DNA of 64,000 bases from Fimbriimonadaceae bacterium (GTDB taxonomy: Bacteria; Armatimonadota; Fimbriimonadia; Fimbriimonadales; Fimbriimonadaceae): NCBI GenBank assembly GCA_019454105.1, contig CP075364.1, positions 437,362-501,361 of the forward strand, in the 5' to 3' direction. The stretch's first letter is position 1; each line of letters starts with the position of its first letter. Of this stretch, positions 32,469 through 40,934 are shown in pieces. The position numbers and the translations under genes were made by a program. The notes beneath the pieces are model-generated. The model was not told where the DNA came from, did no database searches, and was given only the letters and a program-made list of their open reading frames with translations.

Positions 32469-34109
32469 ATGGTGTCCGTCCGGTCATTGATCCTTGGCAA
32501 TCTGGTGCTCGCGCTCTTGATCGCGGGCGGCTTTGGCGTGGCCCATTGGCTCATTAACGACCCAGCCATCGTTTCGTCGGGGGTCGTCCGGCCTTTCTCG
32601 AACCTCGCAAAGCTGTCTGAGCCGGAGGAAAAGTGGCCGTTCAAGCCGATCAGTCTCTCGTCAGCGGCCAGTCGGGCCGTCATCGTCATGTATCACGATG
32701 TGGTGACACGCCGGACAAGGGACGGAGTCTGGTTCGACACGACCATCGACGAGCTCCGAGACGATCTGGACTTGATCGAGAAGATGGGGGGCACCGTCGT
32801 GCCTCTCGAACAGGTTTACCGGGCCCTTACCGATGGAGCACCGTTGCCCGAGAAGGCTGTCGTCCTGACCTTCGACGACGGATACGTCGGTTTCTATGAG
32901 AACGCGCGCCCGCTGCTTGAGGAGAGGCGGGCCCCGGCCACAGTCTTCATGCACACCGCGTTCATCGGCGACCAGAACGGGAAGCCGAAAATGACGATGG
33001 CCCAGCTTAAGGAAGTCGATTCGAGCGACCTTTTCGACGTCCAGTCGCACACGGTGACCCATCCAGAGGACATCACGGCCCTCGACTCGGAGCGGATTCG
33101 GGCCGAACTGCGGGACTCGCGCCAGAAGCTCGAAGAGGGGCTGGGCCACGAGGTCAGGTTCCTAAGTTGGCCAGTTGGGAAGAACGATTCAATGACCCGC
33201 TATGAGGCACAGGAGGCTGGATACAGGATGGCCGTGACGATGGAGCGGGGCCTGGTCGGCGACTCCCCTGACATCCTGGCCGTCTCGCGCATCGTGAGGA
33301 AGCGGCTCAAGGAATCGCTCGAGGAGATGGACAAGGCTCCTCCTGCCCTGTGGGCCGAATCTCGCCTGGACCGCTCGGCCGGACCGGAACTGAGGGACGA
33401 GTCCTATGGACGAGTCAAGCTCTTGACCGTGACGGGCGGTAGCCCGCAGACCGTTTTGGTCGATGGGAGGCGACAGGTCAGCGACCTGGTCACCGAGTTT
33501 GCCGGTGTGGCCGGGATCAACGGTGGCTTCTTCTCGATGGCCGCGATCGCCTCGACCGACAACACGATGATCGGCCCGTGTCTGGCCGCGAACCGGAAAG
33601 TCCTGATCCCCGATCCCGAGACCGAGCGGGCCCGAAGGGTGGCGATGCGTCCGTTGGTCTTGATCGGCCAGGACAAGATCGCTTTCGTTCCCTTTCAACC
33701 CCGCCTGATGAACAGCGAAAGCGTGCTGCGGGAGGCCTTTGAAGGGCTCACCGACACCTTCGTCGCTGGGGCATGGCTCGTTGTAGACGGCAGGCCGCTC
33801 GACCGCACGACGATGATGCGCGCGGCCACTTCTGACGCCCAGGACGCCCGAAAGCGCGCCTTTATGGGGGTCACCGAGGATGGCCGGTTCATCATCGGTG
33901 CGAGCAAGAACGGGGCCACAAGCGAGAAACTGGCCGAGGCGGCCGCCGCAGCCGGAGCCCATCAGGCCGTGCTACTCGATTCAGGGTTTTCGACCTCGCT
34001 CGTTTATCGCGGCAAAATCCTCGCTTGGGGCCATCGGAGCTCCGAACACGGCTCACGCCCGATCCCTCACGCGATCGTGATCTCAGAACCTACGTCACAG
34101 GGCGAGTGA
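32469..34109 (+). CDS. Polysaccharide deacetylase fused to phosphodiester glycosidase (NAGPA-like)
   Basis: This 546-aa protein is anchored by an N-terminal helix (LILGNLVLALLIAGGFGVAH). Residues about 68-290 form a NodB deacetylase domain: VIVMYHDV, VVLTFDDGYVGFYENARPLL and SHTVTHPEDITAL provide the metal-binding Asp, His and His. Residues about 315-540 form a NAGPA/DUF2233 domain: AGINGGFFSM, RKRAFMGVTEDGRFIIGASK and HQAVLLDSGFSTSLVYRGK. The pair would act outside the cytoplasmic membrane. One domain would de-N-acetylate a glycan and the other would hydrolyse sugar phosphodiester links, for example in biofilm or wall polymers. The fusion is unusual. It is divergent from the NatAB-like genes. 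Confidence 0.87.
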   Translation: MVSVRSLILGNLVLALLIAGGFGVAHWLINDPAIVSSGVVRPFSNLAKLSEPEEKWPFKPISLSSAASRAVIVMYHDVVTRRTRDGVWFDTTIDELRDDLDLIEKMGGTVVPLEQVYRALTDGAPLPEKAVVLTFDDGYVGFYENARPLLEERRAPATVFMHTAFIGDQNGKPKMTMAQLKEVDSSDLFDVQSHTVTHPEDITALDSERIRAELRDSRQKLEEGLGHEVRFLSWPVGKNDSMTRYEAQEAGYRMAVTMERGLVGDSPDILAVSRIVRKRLKESLEEMDKAPPALWAESRLDRSAGPELRDESYGRVKLLTVTGGSPQTVLVDGRRQVSDLVTEFAGVAGINGGFFSMAAIASTDNTMIGPCLAANRKVLIPDPETERARRVAMRPLVLIGQDKIAFVPFQPRLMNSESVLREAFEGLTDTFVAGAWLVVDGRPLDRTTMMRAATSDAQDARKRAFMGVTEDGRFIIGASKNGATSEKLAEAAAAAGAHQAVLLDSGFSTSLVYRGKILAWGHRSSEHGSRPIPHAIVISEPTSQGE

Positions 34110-34201
34110 ACGGGCTTCTTGGGCCTCTGTTGGTCCTGCGCCCCCTCCTGACCTTCTCAACGTTCATTCCGAATGGAACGTCAATATAGCCATAGGAAGA
34201 G

Positions 34202-34615
34202 ATGGACAAGTCGCTTGACGCTCTCTCCGGCCCTTGGGCCGGGTTCTGGTTGCAATACGGGCAGCGCGGATTCATGCGTTTGGACCTCGTGTTCGCATCG
34301 GGAGTGGTCAGCGGAACGGGCGACGACAAATCGGGCACCTTCACGATGAAGGGGGTCTACGGCTCGGAAGCGATTGAGATCATCAAGGGCTACGACCAGT
34401 TGTCGATCGTCCTCTGCGACGCGGCCCCAGTCCTTCTTTATGAAGGCCGGTGGGATGGGGCCGTCGTATTTGGGAGGTGGGTCCAGGAGGGAGACCCGTG
34501 GAACACGGGCGAGTTCGAAATGTGGCCGGTGAGCGGTGAAACGGCGATGGAAGAGCTGCTCCAGGAACTCGAAGTCGGCGAGCAACGGCCCCTCGTCACC
34601 CATATCACATTCTGA
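34202..34615 (+). CDS. Small conserved beta-rich protein
   Basis: This 137-aa protein has no signal or membrane segment. Its strands read [67 protein letters not shown] and [10 protein letters not shown]. The order of a low-energy strand, a GxGDDxxGxFTxxG turn and a final FxxWP resembles a small lipocalin-like module seen in many bacterial proteins of unknown function. GGAAGAG precedes the ATG at good spacing. Its end overlaps the convergent carboxylase gene by 11 bases. No function is assigned. Confidence 0.75.
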   Translation: MDKSLDALSGPWAGFWLQYGQRGFMRLDLVFASGVVSGTGDDKSGTFTMKGVYGSEAIEIIKGYDQLSIVLCDAAPVLLYEGRWDGAVVFGRWVQEGDPWNTGEFEMWPVSGETAMEELLQELEVGEQRPLVTHITF

Positions 34616-36215
34616 AAAGGCTGAACCCAGGTGCTGGGATAGGTGCGTTGCGGGCCGCCTCGATCGCTAGTCCGACCACGCGCCGAGTGTCGACCGGGTC
34701 GATGATGCCGTCGTCCCAGAGACGGGCGCTGGAAAAGTATGCGGAAGACTCCTCGGAATACTTGGCGAGAGTCGGCGCTTTGAACGCCTCTTGCTCCTCT
34801 GGGCTCATGGACCGGCCCTCGGCGGCGAGTTGGTCGAGCTTGACGGTGAGCAAGACGTTGGCCGCTTGGTCGCCCCCCATCACCGAGATCTTGGCGTTGG
34901 GCCACATCCAGAGCTGCCGAGGCTGGTAGGCGCGGCCGCACATGCCATAGTTGCCGGCTCCATAAGAGCCTCCGACGATCACGGTGAACTTCGGCACGCT
35001 CGCCGTCGAGACGGCTGTGACAAGCTTGGCCCCGTTCTTGGCAATGCCTTCGTTTTCGTATTTCTTTCCGACCATAAAGCCGGTAATGTTTTGGACGAAC
35101 AGCAACGGGACCCGGCGTTGACAACAAAGCTCGATAAAGTGCGCGCCCTTGAGGGCCGACTCGCTGAACAGGATGCCGTCGTTGGCCAGCACGCCCACGA
35201 GATGGCCATAAACCCTGGCGAAGCCGCAGATCAGCGTGGTTCCATAGTTCGCCTTGAACTCATGGATCTTTGATCCGTCCAAGATCCGGGCCAGGACTTC
35301 CCGCATCGCCATGGGGATCCGCGTGTCGCTCGGTACAAGCGAGTAGAGGTCGTCGCTAGAGTAAAGCGGGTCTTCGGGCTCTGTCGGGTCGGACCAGCCT
35401 TCGACTGGAAGCCTCGGGCACCCTTCCAGGATGTTCCGAACGATCTCCAGCGCGTGGGCGTCGTCGTCGGCGAAGTGGTCGGCGACTCCGGAGAGGCGTG
35501 TATGGACGTCGGCGCCCCCCAGTTCTTCGGCTGTGACCTCTTCGCCGGTCGCGGCCTTCACCAAAGGGGGCCCGCCCAGAAAGATGGTGCCCTGCCCCTT
35601 GACGATGACCGTCTCGTCGCTCATGGCGGGCACATAGGCCCCGCCCGCCGTGCAAGAGCCCATCACCGCCGCGACTTGGGGAACGCCTGCGGCCGAAAGC
35701 CGGGCTTGGTTGTAAAAAATTCGTCCAAAGTGGTCTCGGTCGGGGAAGACTTCTGCCTGGAGCGGCAGGAACGCGCCTCCACTGTCGACCAGATAGACGC
35801 AGGGAAGCCGATTTTCTAAGGCGATCTCTTGGGCCCTGAGATGCTTCTTCACTGTGACCGGGAAGTAAGTGCCCCCCTTCACTGTGGCGTCGTTCGCGAC
35901 GACCACGACTTCACGGCCGTGCACCTGCCCGATCCCGGTCACGACCCCTGCGGCCGGGGCCCCGCCGTCATACATGCCCCATGCGGCGAAGACAGAAAAC
36001 TCGACAAAGGGCGAAGCAGGATCAAGAAGCGCTTCGATGCGTTCGCGGGCCAGGAGCTTGCCCCTGGACTTGTGCTTGGCCACGGCGGATTCGCCGCCCC
36101 CGGCCAACACCAGGCTCAATCGCTCACGGTGGGCGGCCAGAATCGAGTCCATCGCCGCCCGGTTGCCTCGATGCTCAGGGTCGTTCAGGTCGACGTGGGA
36201 CTCCAGGACGTCCAT
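34605..36215 (-). CDS. Methylcrotonyl-CoA carboxylase, carboxyltransferase (beta) subunit
   Basis: This is the carboxyltransferase half of a biotin-dependent acyl-CoA carboxylase, 536 aa. It moves CO2 from carboxybiotin to 3-methylcrotonyl-CoA in leucine breakdown. MCC-type features are [10 protein letters not shown] at the N-terminus, the crotonase-fold oxyanion segments [14 protein letters not shown] and [14 protein letters not shown], and especially [20 protein letters not shown] with [11 protein letters not shown]. Geranyl-CoA carboxylase is the main alternative. ATG 36215 gives the normal start. A longer frame would read through a terminator hairpin. The biotin-carrying alpha subunit is not in the window. 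The message has a long leader with an intrinsic terminator. Confidence 0.9.
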   Translation of the reverse strand: MDVLESHVDLNDPEHRGNRAAMDSILAAHRERLSLVLAGGGESAVAKHKSRGKLLARERIEALLDPASPFVEFSVFAAWGMYDGGAPAAGVVTGIGQVHGREVVVVANDATVKGGTYFPVTVKKHLRAQEIALENRLPCVYLVDSGGAFLPLQAEVFPDRDHFGRIFYNQARLSAAGVPQVAAVMGSCTAGGAYVPAMSDETVIVKGQGTIFLGGPPLVKAATGEEVTAEELGGADVHTRLSGVADHFADDDAHALEIVRNILEGCPRLPVEGWSDPTEPEDPLYSSDDLYSLVPSDTRIPMAMREVLARILDGSKIHEFKANYGTTLICGFARVYGHLVGVLANDGILFSESALKGAHFIELCCQRRVPLLFVQNITGFMVGKKYENEGIAKNGAKLVTAVSTASVPKFTVIVGGSYGAGNYGMCGRAYQPRQLWMWPNAKISVMGGDQAANVLLTVKLDQLAAEGRSMSPEEQEAFKAPTLAKYSEESSAYFSSARLWDDGIIDPVDTRRVVGLAIEAARNAPIPAPGFSLFRM

Positions 36216-36430
36216 TGCGGGCCGGATCTTACCGGGACGCGAAAGAAAAAGAGGCCGGGCTTCCTGAGAGTCCCGGCCAATCGTCTTGTGCTTGTCGTTT
36301 TGCTGACCGGCCAATCGAACTGAGATGTTTCTGTTCGAGACTCACGCGGTCTTCAATTGAAGGGCGTGAGTTGCCCTCGCGGCCTGGTCGTGTCCTTGAT
36401 ACCCCACACCAAGCCAAAATTCGACCTCAC
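36216..36430 (-). promoter_or_regulatory. Carboxylase 5' leader, possible attenuator
   Basis: About 210 bases lie between the promoter and the ATG. They include ACTCACGC/GCGTGAGT arms (36340-36347 and 36364-36371) enclosing TTCAATTGAA. An 11-base direct repeat on the minus strand, CGATTGGCCGG, occurs at 36307-36317 and 36273-36283. A terminator comes last. The upstream GACCAGGCC can pair with the first GGCCGGTC copy, so alternative folds are possible. No known riboswitch was recognised. Confidence 0.45.
36253..36278 (-). terminator. Intrinsic terminator just before the carboxylase start
   Basis: On the minus strand GGCCGGG, a 12-base loop and CCCGGCC (36278 down to 36253) are followed by TCTTTTTCTTTC. 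The stem ends 37 bases before the carboxylase ATG, so it lies in the leader. It could be a regulated attenuator or could end kbl transcription. Confidence 0.7.
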
Positions 36431-36433
36431 CCC

Positions 36434-36461
36434 TTTATAGTCTTTGCCATTTTCACAGCAA
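36434..36461 (-). promoter_or_regulatory. Promoter for the carboxylase gene
   Basis: On the minus strand TTGCTG (36461-36456), a 16-base spacer and TATAAA (36439-36434) form a good housekeeping-type promoter about 220 bases upstream of the ATG. Confidence 0.55.
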
Positions 36462-36510
36462 TTTTGTCAGGCAAGGTTCGAGCCCTGACGAGGCGACTGG
36501 GGGTACAGTC

Positions 36511-36720
36511 GTGTCCGAAATGCGCGAGGCGGCTGTCGGCACGAAGGTTTACGACCAAGCCCTGATCTATGGGCCGAGCCTTGTTTTGTCGATTTTCGTC
36601 GCCGAGACGTTCTACAAGTTCGGTAGCTTCTCGTTGGAGTTCGTCGCATGGGCCGCGACGTTTGGTGTCCTCATCGTGGCTCAACGCGGGGTCTTGGCGC
36701 TCTTGCGACCCCGCGACTAG
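36511..36720 (+). CDS. Small two-helix membrane protein
   Basis: This 69-aa protein has two hydrophobic segments (ALIYGPSLVLSIFVAETFY and FVAWAATFGVLIVAQRGVLA) joined by KFGSFSLE. It ends in a charged tail. The start is a GTG at 36511; ATG 36520 is equally possible, and a TACAGT box ends at 36509. A hairpin (GTCAGG at 36466-36471 with CCTGAC at 36484-36489) lies upstream. The stop overlaps the convergent kbl stop. Codon use fits its neighbours. No family is recognised. Confidence 0.6.
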   Translation: MSEMREAAVGTKVYDQALIYGPSLVLSIFVAETFYKFGSFSLEFVAWAATFGVLIVAQRGVLALLRPRD

Positions 36721-37916
36721 CGGCTGACAGCCAGTTTGTCGCGGACCCGCACGAAGGCGGCGAGGGCGTCGGCCAAGTCTTGCTCTGAGTGGGCTGCGGA
36801 GGGCATGGTGCGGATCCGCGCTCTGCCTCGGGCTACAGTCGGGTAGACGATCGAGAGGGCATAGACCCCTTCCTCCCAGAGCATCTTCTCCATGTCTTGG
36901 GCGGCTTCTTCGCCGCCGACGTAGACCGGAGTGATCGGCGTCTCGCTTCCCATCGTGTCGAACCCTTTCTCTGCCAAGGCGTTCTTCCACCACCGGGCGT
37001 TGTCCCAAAGGCGCCTTATCGGCTCCGGGTCGTTCTCCATCACATCGAGCGCGGCGATCAAGGCGGCTGCGACCATGGGCGGATGGGCCGTCGAGAACAA
37101 GTAGGGCCTTCCCCGATTGATCAGCCACTCTTTCAACGCGGCCGACCCGGCGATGTACCCGCCAACGACGCCAAGGGCCTTTGAGAGGGTGCCGAGCTGG
37201 ATGTCGACCCGGCCATAAAGGTCGAAGTGCGACGCCGTGCCAGCCCCGTTCTTGCCGAGGACTCCGCTGGCGTGGGCGTCGTCCACCATGACGAAGGCGT
37301 CATACCGCTCAGCGAGGGAGACGATGTCGGGCAAGGGAGCTATGTCGCCGTCCATGCTGAAGACGCCGTCTGTGATGATCATCCGCTTCTTGAAGCCTTG
37401 GGCCCTCTTGAGGCAGTCTTCCAGGGCGTCCATGTCCTTGTGGGCGTAGACCCAGCCGTCGCTCTTCTTGTACGAGGCCGATGACAGGCGGACGCCGTCA
37501 ATGATCGAGGCGTGGTTAAGTTCGTCGCTGATAATGACGTCCTCGCCGGTCACGACGGCAGGGATGCAACCGCTGTTGGCGGTGAACCCGCTGGTAAAGA
37601 CAAGGACCGCTTCGGTATGTTTGAACTTCGCGAGCCGGTCTTCCAGGTCTTGGTGGACCGACATGGTGCCGCCGATCCAGCGCACGGCCCCGGCGCCGAC
37701 CCCCCATTCCTCCACGGCTTTCAGAGCCGCCTCCCGAACCTTGGGATGATTGGCAAGCCCCAGGTAATTGTTGCTCGACATGTTGACGACTTCCTTGCCG
37801 TCCATCCGCACGCGTCCGCCAGCCGCGGTCTCAAGGATGCGGGGCGTCTTGTAGAGGTGCTGGTCGTGGAGCTTTTGGATCTCGTCGGTCAGCCAAGTCT
37901 GGAGCGTAGGGTTCAC
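36717..37916 (-). CDS. kbl: Glycine C-acetyltransferase (2-amino-3-ketobutyrate CoA ligase)
   Basis: Kbl cleaves 2-amino-3-ketobutyrate with CoA to glycine and acetyl-CoA in threonine breakdown. It is a PLP enzyme of the alpha-oxoamine synthase family. The GTG start at 37916 gives 399 aa, the family length. It avoids overlap with the upstream gene and has a TAAACT box 7 bases before it. Motifs are NYLGLANHPKVREAA, SGFTANSGCIPAV, DELNHASIIDG, MVDDAHASGVLG and the PLP lysine in GTLSKALGVVGGYIAG. Threonine dehydrogenase (tdh) is not adjacent. The gene lies downstream of a PEP-CTERM gene on the same strand. Confidence 0.93.
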   Translation of the reverse strand: MNPTLQTWLTDEIQKLHDQHLYKTPRILETAAGGRVRMDGKEVVNMSSNNYLGLANHPKVREAALKAVEEWGVGAGAVRWIGGTMSVHQDLEDRLAKFKHTEAVLVFTSGFTANSGCIPAVVTGEDVIISDELNHASIIDGVRLSSASYKKSDGWVYAHKDMDALEDCLKRAQGFKKRMIITDGVFSMDGDIAPLPDIVSLAERYDAFVMVDDAHASGVLGKNGAGTASHFDLYGRVDIQLGTLSKALGVVGGYIAGSAALKEWLINRGRPYLFSTAHPPMVAAALIAALDVMENDPEPIRRLWDNARWWKNALAEKGFDTMGSETPITPVYVGGEEAAQDMEKMLWEEGVYALSIVYPTVARGRARIRTMPSAAHSEQDLADALAAFVRVRDKLAVSR

Positions 37917-37923
37917 GAGAGGC

Positions 37924-37929
37924 AGTTTA
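37924..37929 (-). promoter_or_regulatory. Putative -10 box for leaderless kbl
   Basis: TAAACT on the minus strand ends 7 bases before the GTG at 37916 and supports that start. Confidence 0.45.
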
Positions 37930-37962
37930 TCCGCGTCGCAGGCGGTGGGTGCCCAAATGGGC

Positions 37963-37987
37963 GCGCCCAGGCGGTCAGCCTGGGCGC
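37963..37987 (-). terminator. Perfect hairpin after the PEP-CTERM propeller gene
   Basis: GCGCCCAGGC (37963-37972) pairs perfectly with GCCTGGGCGC (37978-37987) around GGTCA. A second small palindrome, GCCCAAATGGGC, lies next to it. It follows the stop at 38011. No T-run follows on the minus strand, so termination is uncertain. Confidence 0.5.
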
Positions 37988-38010
37988 AGAGAGGGACGAG
38001 GCGTAGGAGT

Positions 38011-38811
38011 TTACTTCTTGCGGCGGCGCCGGGCGACGGCGGCAAGACCGACACCAAGTGCCAGCATGGTTCCTGGCTCGGGGATCGGATCGTAGTACAT
38101 GAGGCCGAGCAGGTTGCCCGATCCCGTTGATCCGATGGCGGTCGCAGCTCCCGTCGCCAAGTTCAGCGAGTACAAGACGTCAGTCGAGTTGTCCACCAGG
38201 TACATCGTCTTGTTGTTGTAGTTGTAGGCGAGACCGTTAGGGTTCGTCGGTCCGCCTAGCGCACCGATCAGGGTCGGGGTGCCGGTCGATCGGTCGATCC
38301 TGTAAAGGCTGTCGGTCGTGCTATTGGTCATGTACATGACGTCGTTGTCGCTGTCATAGCCCAGGTTGTTGAACGACGTCAGCCCGATATTGCCGATCAG
38401 CGTGGCGGCTCCGGTTCCAGTATCGACCTTGTAGAAGGCGTTCGGCGTCGAAGAGGCCGCGTACAGGGTGCCAGAGCCGCTGTCCCACTCGATGCCGTGC
38501 ATCACAACGTCTGGACCGTAGGCACCGATCAAGGTCGCAGCGCCGGTCGAGAGGTTGAGGTCGTACACGGAGTCCAAGCTGGTCGATGTGAGATAGACCC
38601 TGTCGGCCACACGGTCATAGGCCAAGCCGCCAGTCGTGCCAGCGTTAGCTGAAACGGTACCGATCTGGGTCTTCGCCCCGGTGTTCATGTCGATCTCAAA
38701 GAGGGCCCGGGAGCTGTCCACCGCGATCAAACGGCCTTGAGCATAAACGGGCAAGACGGCAACGGCCGTGACGGCGACCAAGGCCGCGCGGAAGATAGGG
38801 TTGAGGCTCAT
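38011..38811 (-). CDS. PEP-CTERM beta-propeller protein
   Basis: This 266-aa exported protein has a signal peptide (IFRAALVAVTAVAVLPVYAQG), a body of about five repeats and a PEP-CTERM tail (IPEPGTMLALGVGLAAVARR then RKK). Each repeat pairs a strand ending in a Tyr or Phe (for example TLYAASSTPNAFYKVD) with a TGxxTLIG turn, as in LVIVD/NHL-like propellers. The tail targets it to an exosortase. ATG 38811 is preferred over GTG 38820 because the predicted transcription start falls between them. Ligand and role are unknown; surface or matrix location is likely. Confidence 0.85.
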   Translation of the reverse strand: MSLNPIFRAALVAVTAVAVLPVYAQGRLIAVDSSRALFEIDMNTGAKTQIGTVSANAGTTGGLAYDRVADRVYLTSTSLDSVYDLNLSTGAATLIGAYGPDVVMHGIEWDSGSGTLYAASSTPNAFYKVDTGTGAATLIGNIGLTSFNNLGYDSDNDVMYMTNSTTDSLYRIDRSTGTPTLIGALGGPTNPNGLAYNYNNKTMYLVDNSTDVLYSLNLATGAATAIGSTGSGNLLGLMYYDPIPEPGTMLALGVGLAAVARRRRKK

Positions 38812-38822
38812 AGCATTCACCG

Positions 38823-38852
38823 AATAGACATTGACTAGCCAGCCACTGTCAA
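38823..38852 (-). promoter_or_regulatory. Promoter of the PEP-CTERM propeller gene
   Basis: On the minus strand a perfect TTGACA (38852-38847), an 18-base spacer and TCTATT (38828-38823), preceded by TG, form a strong promoter. The start point would be only a few bases before the ATG. Confidence 0.55.
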
Positions 38853-38944
38853 GTATCCATGTTATCGTGATTTACTGATGGATTGTCACAGTAATATTGC
38901 TGGATAAGCGGCAAGCCGAACAAGGGCGCGAACGTCGCGTTCGG

Positions 38945-38950
38945 TAACCT
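38945..38950 (+). promoter_or_regulatory. Putative -10 box for leaderless S41 protease gene
   Basis: TAACCT ends 5 bases before the GTG at 38956. Confidence 0.35.
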
Positions 38951-38955
38951 AGGGC

Positions 38956-40404
38956 GTGCTTTGTCTTGCCTTCGCCATCGCTGCCGCCCAGGACTTCGCT
39001 GTCCCCGGCCGCGCTTTGCGAGAGGACTTCAAGTTGGTGGAGTTGACGGTGCGAGCCCTCCATCCGTCGGTGAATCGTTTCTTGACTCCCGACGAGGCCG
39101 ATCAAAACCTTGAGCGATTGCGTGACGTTTGGTCCGACAGCAGACCTCTCGGCCAGGCCTATCTGGGCTTGCAGCGGTATGCCGCTTCGTTCCAGGACTC
39201 TCGAACTTGCGCGGATCCTTTCAGTCAAGACGAGTTCAAGCAGGGCCAGATCTTCAATTTATCGAACAAGCTCCCGTTCGCCTTTCAATGGATCGGCAAG
39301 CGCATGGTGGTCACGGGAGACGCGACTCCCAAGAAGAGCCTTCCTCTTGGCACGGAGATCCTGAGCATTCAGGGCAAGGCAGTCACAGAAATCATCGACG
39401 TTCTGACGAGTTACGTTTCGTCCGACGGAGGGCGCTTCCCGCCACGGCTCGCCCTTCTCCAAGTCACAGGGTTTGAGGAGTTCGAAGCGTTCGACGTTCT
39501 CTATCCTTTGGTCTTTCCGAGCGAAGGAGGCATGGTCGAGCTTGTCCTGAAGCGCCCGGGCCAGACCCAAGAAGAAAGGGTGGCGGTGCCGAAAATGGGG
39601 GTCGGCCAACGGTCGACGGCACTCCGTGAGAACGGTTTTGAGGGCCCGGCGTCCGCAGAAGATCGATGGAGCTTCTCTAAAATTGATGACCAAACGGCGA
39701 TGCTCAAGCTTGGCCACCTCGGCTCAGGGAAGATCCGTTCAGACTGGAAAGCGTCCTTGAGCGAGTTTTTCAAGTCGATGCATGACCAGAGCCCGTCGAG
39801 CCTCGTGATCGATCTCCGCGGGACAGGAGGCGACTCTGATGAGGTGGTCACGTCGCTGCTTTCCCACCTCTTGGACCGACCGGCCACGCTGGACGGTCGT
39901 CAGAAGGTCGTCAAGTTCCAGACGGTCCCCGAAGCCCTCAAGCCGTTCCTTGAAGGAGCCGACAAGTCGTTCTTCGATTGGCGCGCTCGCACCCAACCGA
40001 GCGACGTTCCAGGTTGGTTCCGTTATACGGACCCCACCCCTGAGCTTAAGAGTCTTGGACCCTACGACAGCGCTTACCGCGGACGGGTCTTTCTCTTGGT
40101 CGATGCGGGCACACGCTCGGCCGCCTTTCGGCTGGCGCAGGTCCTCAAGGACTGCGGCCGCGCGATCGTGGTCGGCCAAGAAACGGGTGGGTCTCGGCGC
40201 GTGAGCGGGCGCGGCCCCAAAGCGACCCTCAGGATGCCTGGATCGTGGCTCGCTTTCGACTTTCCGCTGATCGACCAACTTGCCGTCGAGGCGGTTCCAG
40301 ACACGGGAGTGATTCCCGACGTCCCCACCGAGCCCACCATCGAATCAGTCGTTTCCAGACACGACCTCGAAGTCGAGGCGGCCTTGAAACTGGCGCGAAA
40401 CTGA
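38956..40404 (+). CDS. Exported S41-family peptidase
   Basis: This 482-aa protein has a short signal peptide (LCLAFAIAAAQD), a helical N-terminal part, a PDZ-like segment (LPLGTEILSIQGKAVTEIID, about 123-142) and an S41 tail-specific protease domain. The core reads SLVIDLRGTGGDSDEVV, GRVFLLVDAGTRSAAFRLAQ with the nucleophile Ser, and IVVGQETGGSRRVSGRG. Such proteases cut C-termini of envelope proteins. The start is a GTG at 38956 with a TAACCT box 5 bases before it. It is divergent from the PEP-CTERM propeller gene. The substrate is unknown. Confidence 0.83.
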   Translation: MLCLAFAIAAAQDFAVPGRALREDFKLVELTVRALHPSVNRFLTPDEADQNLERLRDVWSDSRPLGQAYLGLQRYAASFQDSRTCADPFSQDEFKQGQIFNLSNKLPFAFQWIGKRMVVTGDATPKKSLPLGTEILSIQGKAVTEIIDVLTSYVSSDGGRFPPRLALLQVTGFEEFEAFDVLYPLVFPSEGGMVELVLKRPGQTQEERVAVPKMGVGQRSTALRENGFEGPASAEDRWSFSKIDDQTAMLKLGHLGSGKIRSDWKASLSEFFKSMHDQSPSSLVIDLRGTGGDSDEVVTSLLSHLLDRPATLDGRQKVVKFQTVPEALKPFLEGADKSFFDWRARTQPSDVPGWFRYTDPTPELKSLGPYDSAYRGRVFLLVDAGTRSAAFRLAQVLKDCGRAIVVGQETGGSRRVSGRGPKATLRMPGSWLAFDFPLIDQLAVEAVPDTGVIPDVPTEPTIESVVSRHDLEVEAALKLARN

Positions 40405-40451
40405 CCAAGGCACAACCTCGACGCACCGATCTCGGTACTCTCATCGTGACG

Positions 40452-40934
40452 ATGTCGACGGTGCAGTACAAGCCGGCCGAGGTGCTCCAATGGTTCAACC
40501 TGGGGTCGCGAGAGGCCATGACCCGGGCCAAGAAGCGAGGGAAGGGGGCCCTTCAGGAGACCGACATCGCGAGGGGGCTCAAGGAAGCGGCAGGGGCCGC
40601 GTTCGATTTCGGCAAGGGCGCCTGGACAGACGCCGTTCACCGAAGCGTGGAAATGACAGAGTACGTTTTGGGTGACGACGGCTTCGAAGTGGTGGGGATC
40701 GGAGGGCGCAAGAGAATCGCCTACACCGATGTCCGCGAGGTCAGGGTGCAAGGGAGCGAGCGGGCCGAAATCGTCCACTCTGGCGGTTCGCTCACAGTCA
40801 AGCCCGTGGCCCACTTGCTCGCCGGAAGGCTCAAGGTTCCGGTAGGATGGCTCCGAAACGGTATGGAAGTCCCGTATGCGCTGCTGATCGAGGAGCTCGC
40901 CGCCCGGTGTGGCGTTGACGTCGTCGAAGGATGA
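40452..40934 (+). CDS. Hypothetical protein upstream of nadC
   Basis: This 160-aa soluble protein is not recognised. It begins with a helical segment (EVLQWFNLGSREAMTRAKKR), has a Gly/Ala-rich helix (LKEAAGAAFDFGKGA) and a strand-rich part (GFEVVGIGGRKRIAYTDVRE) that looks like a small PH- or SH3-like fold. It ends in LLIEELAARCGVDVVEG. ATG 40452 is used; GTG 40446 is possible. Its stop overlaps the nadC start (ATGA), so it is translated with nadC and birA, and a link to cofactor metabolism is only suggested by position. Confidence 0.7.
   Translation: MSTVQYKPAEVLQWFNLGSREAMTRAKKRGKGALQETDIARGLKEAAGAAFDFGKGAWTDAVHRSVEMTEYVLGDDGFEVVGIGGRKRIAYTDVREVRVQGSERAEIVHSGGSLTVKPVAHLLAGRLKVPVGWLRNGMEVPYALLIEELAARCGVDVVEG

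Noticed and set aside
36466-36489. tRNA-like T-arm (GGTTCGAGCC)
   Set aside because: The stem bases do not pair as a T-arm, and no acceptor or anticodon arms lie at the right distance.
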